Part shown: piece by piece, positions 45,234 through 53,500 of the stretch
Numbering within the stretch: the stretch's first letter is position 1
Layout of the letters: every line of letters starts with the position of its first letter
Source of the DNA: Corythucha ciliata
Taxonomy: Eukaryota > Arthropoda > Insecta > Hemiptera > Tingidae
Assembly (NCBI GenBank): GCA_038030265.1
Contig: CM075939.1
Span: 37,739,253-37,803,252 of the forward strand
DNA: 64,000 bases
Direction: 5' to 3'
Program-made: the position numbers and the translations under genes
The notes under the pieces: generated by a model
Seen by the model: the letters and a program-made list of their open reading frames with translations, nothing else
Told to the model about the DNA's origin: nothing
The model's database searches: none

Positions 45234-45608
45234 GTGACCGCAACGTATGCGGATACATTTGCTAAGAAATTTGACAATTTAAGACGTGAAGGACGCAGCT
45301 CGCGGACTACAAGCGGTACAGCGGCGCACCCGGCGGGACCTGAGGGTCGCCCTTCTGGTGTAACGCAGCGGAGGTTTGACGATGAAGCGATGGTAGAAAG
45401 GCCTGACGGTAAGGACACTTCGAGGTGGTTAGTAAATCTCAGTGAATCGGTTCTTCCTGAGTATGTATGTGACGTTTTAGCCCTCGGACCTGATTTTTGT
45501 GCTCAACCGGAGGCAAAGGCTTTTCCGTTCATCCAATTTTGTGCGGATGCTGAGGACATTTTCTCGTCGCTCGAGGTCTCCGATGGCGTACAATCTGCGA
45601 CGGCAAGT
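45234..45608 (+). pseudogene. Penelope-like ORF, N-terminal part
   Basis: Reads RWLVNLSESVLPEYVCDVLA, LGPDFCAQPEAKAFPFIQF and EDIFSS, the conserved 'NLS-x-LP-x-V-LxLGPxF' region that precedes RT in Penelope-like elements. It ends at a stop in one frame while RT proceeds in another, so a frameshift lies near 45,575-45,600. Confidence 0.8.
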
Positions 45609-46893
45609 TGACGGAAATCCTTCCCATCTGGGTCAACAGGTAGACCGTGTTTCTGGTTTCCAACATGAGTATAGGGAAAAATTATCCCGCACTAAAAGGT
45701 TTTTTAGGGAGAACGCAGATTTGATTGTCACTCAGACGGACAAAGGAGCTGTGACCGTCGTGGTTGAGAGGGTGAAGTATGAGGAGCGACTTAACACCAT
45801 GCTTAATGAAGGTGATACGTATAAAGCAATAAGCAAGGATCCTACAGCTCGGATTGAGCGAGAATCCAACCAACTGGTGGACCGGCTCTTCCAAGATGGC
45901 GCGATCACGGGAGTTCAGAAAAAGAAGCTCACAACGCATTGTTCGGTTCCGCCTCGGATGTATGGATGCCCGAGGATTCATAAGGATGACCGGATGAAGC
46001 TGAGACCAATCGTATCGTGCGTTCAGTCGCCCTTCTCCAACTTAGGTAGATGGGCCAGTGGAATACTCCGACCTGTTACTACAAGTTCTCAGTACAGGGT
46101 GAGGAATTCTTTTGAATTAAAACAGCGGCTTGCAGGAATAGTCCCTAAAAAAGATTTTGTCCTAGTTTCCTTCGATGTGGAGTCCATGTATACATCCATT
46201 CCGCATGATCTTGCCCTTGGGGCTGTGGAGCGGTATTGGGAAAAGATTGCTGGTTCGGCTCCGAATTTGGACTGTTTCACGTTTCGTCGCGTCGTTCGAT
46301 TTCTCCTCGAGAATGCGTATTTCAAGTATGATGGGTTTTGGTGCCAACAGTCAGGACTTCCGATGGGTCACCCGCTGTCTTCGGCGCTTGCGGACTTGGT
46401 CATGGATATGTGCTTCGAGGATGTTTTGCGAGATTTTGACGGTTCTGTTCTTTTTGCTGGCAAGTACGTGGATGACTCCCTTTTTTTTGTACATGAGTCA
46501 AAAATAGATGCCCTTCTGAACAGGTTTAACAATTACGCCGCGGGGAGATTGATCTTCACTGTTGAGAGAGAGAAAGATCTTGGACTGCCTTTCCTTGATG
46601 TCTTCATTCGTCGGGAGCCGGATTTGCGACTTGTTTTTGAGCATTACTCGAAGCCTACATACTCTGGTCGGCTTATTCATTTTCGTTCGTTCCATTCTGG
46701 GAGTTTGAAACGAAATGTAGCTAATATGTTTGCCTCCCGTGTGTTGACGTTGTCGGATCCTGAGTTTCATCGGCAAAAAAGAAGGTTTGTTCGAGAAGTC
46801 CTTCAGAGGAATGGCTATCCTCGGAAGGTGATTGATAAAGCGATTTACCGATTTTACCACCCTGTGGTATCCAACAGGCCGGCAGATGACTAA
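45499..46893 (+). CDS. Penelope-like reverse transcriptase
   Basis: 464 codons open, of which about 430 from 45,590 on are RT. Landmarks: TQTDKGAVTVVVE, VPPRMYGCPRIHKDD (finger region), LRPIVSCVQSPFSNLGRW, LVSFDVESMYTSIP (motif A, catalytic Asp), SGLPMGHPLSSALADLVMD (motif B), FAGKYVDDSLFF (motif C, YVDD), and LGLPFLDVFIRREPD. All catalytic Asp residues are present. It ends at a TAA (46,891-46,893); the same frame then continues into the endonuclease region. The first ~30 codons of this ORF are out-of-frame sequence before the shift. Confidence 0.9.
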   Translation: MLNRRQRLFRSSNFVRMLRTFSRRSRSPMAYNLRRQVDGNPSHLGQQVDRVSGFQHEYREKLSRTKRFFRENADLIVTQTDKGAVTVVVERVKYEERLNTMLNEGDTYKAISKDPTARIERESNQLVDRLFQDGAITGVQKKKLTTHCSVPPRMYGCPRIHKDDRMKLRPIVSCVQSPFSNLGRWASGILRPVTTSSQYRVRNSFELKQRLAGIVPKKDFVLVSFDVESMYTSIPHDLALGAVERYWEKIAGSAPNLDCFTFRRVVRFLLENAYFKYDGFWCQQSGLPMGHPLSSALADLVMDMCFEDVLRDFDGSVLFAGKYVDDSLFFVHESKIDALLNRFNNYAAGRLIFTVEREKDLGLPFLDVFIRREPDLRLVFEHYSKPTYSGRLIHFRSFHSGSLKRNVANMFASRVLTLSDPEFHRQKRRFVREVLQRNGYPRKVIDKAIYRFYHPVVSNRPADD

Positions 46894-47460
46894 GGTGGTG
46901 CACGATGGGCTTCGCTTCCCTACACTGGTTCACAGTCGGCTGCGCTGAAGCGGGTTCTCCGACGGTACAATGTCAATCTGGCCTTTCGGAACAATCTGAA
47001 TAAGAACAACCGCGTTTTCAAGAAGCAGAAGGCTCCGTTGGAAAGAAACCAAGCGTTCAACGTCGTATACAGAGTTCCGTGCCAATGTGGAAAGGCGTAT
47101 AATATAGGCCAGACGAAGAATCTTCTCCGGGACAGGGTCCGTAGACACAAGTCGGATGCTCGACGGAGTCCGAGCCCTCAACAGCCGGGACGGTCGAACG
47201 ATACTGCGTTAGCAGTGCATTTACGGCAAGAAGGACATCAAGGCGCATGGGATGACGTGAAAATCATTGACAGAGAGGCGTCTCTACCTAAACGGCTTTT
47301 CAAAGAGATGGCACACATCCATCAAGAAGGGGACAACGCCCTGAACTTCCGCTCGGACATTGAGAATTTGGCTCCCTTTTATGGACCGCTTTTTCGCTTG
47401 GTAGCGGGACGTCGTGAGTTGAGCTGTACGGCCGCTGGGGGTGATGTGGGGGTGGGTTGA
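46894..47460 (+). CDS. Penelope-like GIY-YIG endonuclease region
   Basis: In the same frame as the RT, 188 codons open to TGA. It begins with WASLPYTGSQSAALKRVLRR, the usual linker after Penelope RT, then VVYRVPCQCGKAYNIGQT, the GIY-YIG core with an upstream CxC pair, then LLRDRVRRHK and AVHLRQEGHQGAWDDVKIID. The C-terminal LFKEMAHIHQEGDNALNFR supplies the conserved Glu and Asn region. One stop codon separates it from RT, so it is either a recent nonsense change or a readthrough site. Confidence 0.85.
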   Translation, partial: GGARWASLPYTGSQSAALKRVLRRYNVNLAFRNNLNKNNRVFKKQKAPLERNQAFNVVYRVPCQCGKAYNIGQTKNLLRDRVRRHKSDARRSPSPQQPGRSNDTALAVHLRQEGHQGAWDDVKIIDREASLPKRLFKEMAHIHQEGDNALNFRSDIENLAPFYGPLFRLVAGRRELSCTAAGGDVGVG

Positions 47461-47781
47461 GGGAGGTTTTTTGTCGGCAGGTGTTTTCCTTGCTCTTTTT
47501 CTCTTTTTTCTTTTGTTAACCTAATTTGTCATGGGAGGAGGGGGGTTTTAATTGCTTCATTTAATTATGTTAATTGTGGGTTTTAAAATGGTTTTAATTA
47601 TCTAACAAGGTCTCTCATTTATACATCGGGTGTGTTTAGAATGTGAGGCTTTTGTTTTAACGACCTGGAACTTTTTAACATTTCGGACTTTGGGTAAGAC
47701 TTGTCTTGGGCCATGTGGTTGATTTCTCATATTTGGTTTGTTATTTAAATTAGTAATCATGTGTAATTTTTACAATATTTA

Positions 47782-47822
47782 GAGCCCTGATGATGCTAGG
47801 ATCATAGCGAAACGTAGGCGAG
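47782..47822 (+). ncRNA. Hammerhead ribozyme motif of the Penelope-like element
   Basis: Core CTGATGA (47,787-47,793), stem II GCTA/TAGC around a 6-nt loop, GAAA (47,809-47,812), then C-GTA with the cleavable NUH triplet and a GCC/GGC stem I on either side. Minimal hammerheads like this are known in the terminal repeats of Penelope-like elements. Stem III would be very short, also as known for that group. Confidence 0.7.
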
Positions 47823-47874
47823 AATAAATTATTGAAGACTTCGACGGGTGTTTTGGCTTTTTCATCATAACTAT

Positions 47875-48496
47875 ATATCGCACCCTGAGAATAGCAGTGT
47901 GACAAATGCAAAATCGTCTTTGTTGGGAATCGACATTTGAAGTTTTGAATGTAAGACTTTGTTAGCAGATCCATTATATATTTATTTCAAACATAGTTCG
48001 AGGTTCCTGGTGATTTGATGGTGGCTCATCCATCTATCCCAGCCAAACGAGCACTCGAAAAAATTGTTTCAATAATTTTTATAATAAATTTTAAACAAAG
48101 TTGGGAGTTGTAACGTTACTATTCCAGAAAATGTCAATTATTTCTGACTAGTCGTCACAGATTGTTGAGGAACAACTCGAAAATAGTTTTAATTTACTGG
48201 GAGAGTAGTGTAACAACTCAAAAAGTAACAGTACTCGCGGCTTAATTTCTCCACGATGGGCTCTCGGTCTCGATCGAAGCCGGTACAATGAAGAAGTAGC
48301 ATTGCTACTCCGATTGATTAACCGCTTCTGCGTGAGAAATAGTAGTGTAACTACCGCTCCCAAGCGTTACCTGGCCGTCCTAGAAATAGCACACTACTAT
48401 TTTAGTGTAGGGCTTGCCCAAACCTACCTACCTAGAGGTATAACTCGAAATTCGATATTTTTGACTTGTAACACTGCTATTCTCAGGGTGCGATAT
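47875..48496. mobile_element. 622-bp MITE inside the Gypsy 5' LTR region
   Basis: Ends ATATCGCACCCTGAGAATAG / CTATTCTCAGGGTGCGATAT are perfect inverted repeats, extending about 28 bp (through GCAGTGT). TA flanks suggest a TA target site. Variants of the terminal 'GAGAATAGCAGTGT' recur inside (about 48,205, 48,295, 48,335 and 48,390) in both orientations. No ORF. Confidence 0.85.
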
Positions 48497-48670
48497 GTAA
48501 AATATTTATTAACCAGGCAACTCTGGGAGAATTCAATAGTCAATACAGAACAGACAGACAACTTCGGGATCAAACCAAAACATGAGAAAAACAAGCTCAC
48601 AATCGAGAGCTCTATCTCAAAAGGACACGCTCTAGCTCGAGCCTATTCGAAGCTAACATCTAACACATCA
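48497..48670 (-). repeat. Gypsy 5' LTR, outer part
   Basis: Matches the right part of the 3' LTR and ends at TGATGTGTTAG (minus strand) next to TCACC. The inner ~70 bp expected from the 3' LTR are absent. Confidence 0.85.
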
Positions 48671-48675
48671 TCACC

Positions 48676-49100
48676 GATCTCAAATATCTTTCGAACCCAT
48701 AAAAACCGCCAACGCCCCTGTGGCAACGAAATGAAAACCGATTTAGCTTGATTGCGGTTGTTGAGTGGGATTCACTTGTAAAAAAACAATAAACGGGACT
48801 TCCAAAAACATCAGGTTTAACAGGTTGTTGAACCGCCCGTACGCCGTGCAGGGCGTTTAGCCGTCGAGAGTCAAAGTACTGAGAAGGTCTAGTACGTTCC
48901 TGCCCTTCCGGGGTTCTCTTTATGTGGCGGGCACAGTACCTATACTCAGTGATGGATCCAAGGGAAGGGCCACCAAAGTGGCGGAGTTACCAAATTCTAA
49001 CATTGTTTACATAAATGTTGACGCATTTTGCAAAACTGTGTCTAAACCTTTGTTGTAACTCAACCTGAGCAATCCCCACAAAAGGTTCGGAGAACCACGT
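48676..49100. other. Intergenic, no gene seen
   Basis: Short stretch between the Gypsy element and the DCAF13-like exons. Earlier exons of that gene were not found here. Confidence 0.4.
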
Positions 49101-49113
49101 TACATCAGCAGTA

Positions 49114-49786
49114 AGAATTCACGAAGGACACATCTCAGCCGTTATATTGGTAGAATATGCACCTTCGGGACTAGAAATCGTTTCAGGAAGCTACGACCTG
49201 AACTTTAAGGATTTTTGCAGTTGATAAACTTAAAAACCCGTAATACAATTCGTTCACTACTTTCGACTGACACTACCCCCCCCTCCGAAATTCCAGAGAC
49301 CAACTTCCCCCTTGACAATAAATATGTTATGAGTGCGTCGGATCAAATGAGCGTCCGAATTTGGAAGTCGCGAGCGTCGGAAAAATTTGGAGTGGTTAGT
49401 AAAAATCAAGAGGCGCCCCTAATCTCGAAATAGCAATTATCTCAAGCGACCATTTCTTTTAACAGCTTAGACCTAGAGAACGAAGAGCGTTGAATTACAG
49501 CGAAGCCCTTAAAAAGGAAATTCGAAGCGTTCTCACAAATACGACGAGTAGCCAAACATCGACAAGTCCCCAAATATATTCATACGGCGACGAACCAGCA
49601 TGGACTCCAGCACCTCAAACAGAAGCGAAAGTGGGTTTTGTGGTACTTTTTTTTTTCATTTCTATTGAGAAGTAACATTTTTTTTTACTTTTTTTTTCAC
49701 AGGGAATCAAACAGAGAAAAAATTCCAAACCAGGGACAGTTCCGTATGAACCCGAAAGAGCAAAACCCATTGTTAAAGAGGAATGA
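49114..49786 (+). CDS. DCAF13 (Sof1)-like protein, 3' end, partial or decaying
   Basis: DCAF13 is a WD40 protein of the small-subunit processome and a CUL4 substrate receptor. Seen here: a WD40 start (HEGHISAVILVEYAPSGLEI, VSGSYD); then exon to 49,394 with DNKYVMSASDQMSVRIWKS and RASEKFGV; exon 49466-49630 with LRPRERRALNYSEALKKEI; exon 49703-49786 with KQRKNSKPGTVPYEPERAKP and VKEE-stop. These follow the order of the DCAF13 C terminus (RLWKANASEKLGV, HSKPGSVP). The last two introns have good GT-AG borders and keep phase, and AATAAA lies at 49,810. Odd points: about 30 residues are missing after VSGSYD, with stops and a frame change. The usual HRHLPK-type middle is replaced by a Ser/Thr stretch (TNTTSSQTSTSPQIYSYGD). 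It is probably a decaying copy, or the window shows only part of the gene. Confidence 0.6.
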
Positions 49787-49869
49787 AATGATCGAACTTT
49801 TGTAAGTACAATAAATAATAACGACAGAACTTTCATTTTCAAATTCACTTTATTATAGTGCTGCGTAAG

Positions 49870-50174
49870 GCGCGCCTCGATGGTGTAATGGATACAATGC
49901 TCGCTTCGCAGCCCAGCGGGCCTGGGTTCGAATCCAGCTATTGCCCATTACACTATAAGGCTGCGGCGAGCTGTGACGCGGCTCACTCGGCTTCGTGTGG
50001 GCGTTCACGGCGGTACGCGTATGACAAACCGCGTATCGACCGAAACGCCCGCGTAGTACGGGTGTGATGTGCACAGCTAATGGATCCTCAAGGTATGGCG
50101 TAAGAGCCGTTCAAGAGCTTAGGCGCCAGCGGAGTCGGTAGATCCGAGTCCGCACCCTCAAAAAAAAAAAAAAA
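49870..50174 (+). mobile_element. tRNA-derived SINE
   Basis: 305 bp flanked by perfect 10-bp repeats GCTGCGTAAG (49,860-49,869 and 50,175-50,184). The head is tR​NA-like with box A (TGGTGTAATGG) and box B (GGTTCGAATCC) at the right spacing, most like tRNA-Arg. The body is unrelated to the tRNA and the tail is 15 A. A diverged copy lies at 13,430-13,668 on the other strand. Confidence 0.9.
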
Positions 50175-50236
50175 GCTGCGTAAGTGCCATTTTTTGTAAG
50201 TGCCCTACTAAGTCATAGCGTATTAAGTCGATTACC

Positions 50237-50467
50237 CTAAAGTACGCGACACGAAATAAGGCGGGTGTGACTCATCGGCCTTCCCATGCCCTGTTGCCAC
50301 TCCATGCGTTGTGGCTGGTGATGTAGGGTGGGGTTTTACGCACGCTCACCGGCTCACAGCTCTCCAAAGTGACAACGATGGGAGCGCAACGTTGCCAGCT
50401 ATGGGTGTAGACTTGAGCTTTTCATCGCATCTTTGGGACCCGCCTTATTTCGTGTCGCGTACTTTAG
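50237..50467. mobile_element. MITE with 30-bp perfect inverted ends
   Basis: Ends are perfect inverted 30-mers starting CTAAAGTACGCGACACGAAA. The 171-bp centre has no ORF. It lies between the SINE and the fatty acid synthase 3' end. Confidence 0.88.
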
Positions 50468-50518
50468 TTTTACAATAACGGAGATCGGTACTAACGAACG
50501 TTATAGAATTTTAAATCA

Positions 50519-50524
50519 TTTATT
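50519..50524 (-). other. Poly(A) signal of the fatty acid synthase gene
   Basis: AATAAA on the minus strand 12 bp after the stop codon. Confidence 0.6.
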
Positions 50525-50535
50525 TCTCAGTATTT

Positions 50536-53500
50536 TCATTTCTGATTTCCCATTTCGATCAAACGGCCAAAAGACAATTCTTTTATTTCCTTGAGAGTAA
50601 GTAAAACGTCTAATTCTCTTTCGAGAGTTAGTCTTATTTCGGCAGCCATCAGGGAGTCCATTCCTAGGTCTATGAGGGTAGACGCGGGGGCAACTTCTTG
50701 CGGGTTCTTAATTCCTGTTAACGGAAGAAAATAAATTAAGAGGTCTGATGCTGCAGTTCTTTCCGTTGACTAGTAAAAAGCCATACCTATGATATTTGCA
50801 ACTAGGGTCACAACATCCGAGGATGAATTGCTAACGGCTGTTTTCTTTTGAGCCGCAGCCGTCGATGAAAGTACAGGGCTTTTGTTAAGAAGTAGGACGT
50901 CGAGCGTGTCTACATAGGATCTAAGCGATTGAGTGGTGATTCCTTGTAGGCCGAGACCGTCTAGCGAGGACAATGATTCAACCATACTGGTGCCGCTAAT
51001 GGGTCCCCATTGAATGGCGGTCTAATAGAATGGAGAAACAGTTGATACACAGGCTCATAAGCTTTAAATAAATTAACTTACTCCTGGGAGCCCGTCCTTG
51101 TGCCGCAATTCGCAAAGCCTTTCAATGCATGAGTTAGCGTAACCGTAGTTGGTTTGCGCAGGATTACCGCGACCGCAAGACACTGAAGAATACACTACGA
51201 AGTGGTCCAATTTGAGCTTACGTTTACGACTTTCTTTGTCCAGAAGTTCCGTCAGCGTAATTTTTGGTTTCGCGACCTCCTCGAAATTTTTCACTGTTTG
51301 ATTTTCAAAGGGACCGTCTCTAAGAACCTATCGTATAAAAAAAAAATTAAAAGCAAATTAATGATTGTGCAATAAATTTCATCTAATAAAACATACACCG
51401 GCCAAGTTGAATATGCCTGCAATAGGCCCCATCTTTGCCGCCGTGTTGAACAGTTTCGTGATCTCCTCCTGAGTTACAAATGGCATTTTGTACGATATGA
51501 CGTTGGTGTAACCCTTTTCGTACCATTGCCTCAATCTTAACATTTGGTAACCGTCAGACACGCCACGCGTGGAAACGAGTACAATATTGCGAGCGCCTCG
51601 TTTCAACATAAAGTGACACAATTCGATGCCAAGACCTCCGAGACCTCCTACAATATATTAAATTCGGTGGAAATTAATAAATGTGATTTCATTAGGGGTG
51701 CGCGCGGGACGGGACGGAAAAATCCCGTTCCGCATTTTTTTTTTGCCCCGCGTTAAGTCCCGCAAACTCAAGTCCCGTCCGTGAAGTACATATTTTTCTC
51801 AATTTAGCCATGAAATTGCATTTTAAAACTGCGTAAGTGCGTTTCCCAATTTTATTCGCAAATTAGCAAGTTTTCTTTTAAGCTGTGAATTGACACTTTT
51901 CTTCATTTTAAACATCAATTCTTGTTTTTCCCTATTTATTAATCACGAATTAGCGCTTTTTCTCAATTTTATTCCCAGGAATCACCCAGTCGGCGTTTTA
52001 TCAATATCAGCTATGAATGAGAGTTTTTCTGCCAATTTTATCAGCGAATTAGCACATGTTCTCATTTTTAGCTGCGAATCGGTGCTTATTATAAACTTCT
52101 CGCCGTGAATTAGCCATGAATTTGTCTCAAGAATCCGCAAAGTTGAGGTAGCATTTTTAGTGGTCCGTCCAAATGTTTTACATTTTAGACGTGAATTCGT
52201 GTTTTTCTAAATTTTACCCGTTAATTGGCGCTTTTTTACAGTTTTAGCCGCTTGAATCAGAGCTTTTTCTCAATTTTATTGCTGAAGTTCCCCAAGAATC
52301 TGCAAGTTTGCGTTTTCTCGCGAAAGAGCACATTTCTTAATTTTATAGCTGCGAATTACAGCGCTTTTCTCGATTTTATCGGTAAAATTGAAATTGTTCA
52401 TACCTTAGTTGTGAATTAAAGTTTTCCTCCACGCGAATTCGCGTTTTTCTTCATTTCACGCCGTGAATCAGCGCTTTTTCTCAATTTCAGTCCCAGCCCC
52501 GGGAATCCTTGAGTTGGTATTTTCTGTGAATTCGTGCTTTTTCTCAAAATTTTAAAGCTGCCAAATTGTAACACATTATCATAATAGCGTGTTTCTCTAG
52601 TTTTAGACTCGAATTCGCGTTGATCTCTTTCTTATCCGCGAATTAGCGTTTTTCTGAGTTTTAGCCGCGCGCTTTTTCTCAATTTCAGCCCTGAAGTTGC
52701 CCCCAAGAATCGGCGAGTTGGCGTTTTCTCATTTTCAGCTGTGAATTAACGTTTTTCTCAATTTTAGCATTTAATTAGCACATTTTCTCTAATCGTAATT
52801 TTTCGTAGCTTAGCTGAGTTTTCCTCCATTTTTATTTAGACGCGAAATCGCGTTTTTGTATATTTGACCCTTGAATTTGCGCTTTTCCTGAATTTTAGTC
52901 CCAATGTTCCCCTACAATCCATGAGTTGGTGTTTCTCCCTTTTAGCTGCGAATTTGCGCTTTTTCTCCATTTTTAAAGCTGCTAAATTTTAGTACTTTAT
53001 CACAATTTCAGCTGTGAATTAGAGCTTTTTCCCATAAATTTCAGCAATTTTCCTCAATTTCATAGTGAAGGTTGTAAAAAGACGGGGTAAAGTTGATTTG
53101 AAGAAAAAGCCAAACAACTGTCGAGGTGCGTGTTTCGCGATGCATGTAGCTTTTTAAAGTTTCGGACTTTGATCTGAGGATGCTAGTACCGTAGCGAAAC
53201 GTAGGCTGTGACTTGAGGACCTCGACGAGTGTTTGGCTTTTTCTTCATATTATATTTCCTCAATTTCAGCCGCGAATCAGCGTTTTTCTCAGTTTTAAAG
53301 GCGAGTTTATCCTTTCGTTCTCATCTTACCTACTTAAAAATAGTACCGATTTTTTTCATCTTTAAGCCCCATCCGAACGGGGGCTCGGGGCGGTCCGCCC
53401 CCTCGCGTGGAACCTCGCCACCTCGGCGAGGTTCCACGGACTAAACATTCCATGTAAAATGTTAAAGAACGTTCAATAAAATTAAATTAAACGGTCGTTC

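Larger units (their letters stand above)
45168..47872 (+). mobile_element. Penelope-like element with GIY-YIG endonuclease
   Basis: Contains RT and GIY-YIG endonuclease regions in the order typical of Penelope-like elements, plus a hammerhead ribozyme motif in its 3' part. A 24-bp piece at its left edge (45,168-45,191) is the reverse complement of 46,716-46,739 inside its own RT, as in the inverted partial copies often left by Penelope elements. It lies inside the Gypsy element. Confidence 0.88.
40724..48670 (-). mobile_element. Ty3/Gypsy LTR retrotransposon with nested insertions
   Basis: The element reads right to left. Both outer borders are TG...CA and are flanked by the same 5 bp, TCACC (40,719-40,723 and 48,671-48,675), a target duplication typical of LTR elements. 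The 3' LTR is whole (40,724-40,959) and a purine tract (AAAAAGGGGAGAAA, minus strand) abuts it. Gag, zinc knuckles, protease, RT, RNase H and integrase follow in standard order, with frame breaks. The 5' LTR keeps only its outer ~170 bp. A Penelope-like element and a MITE occupy the space between gag and that LTR, and the start of gag, the primer-binding site and the inner LTR are missing. Confidence 0.88.
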
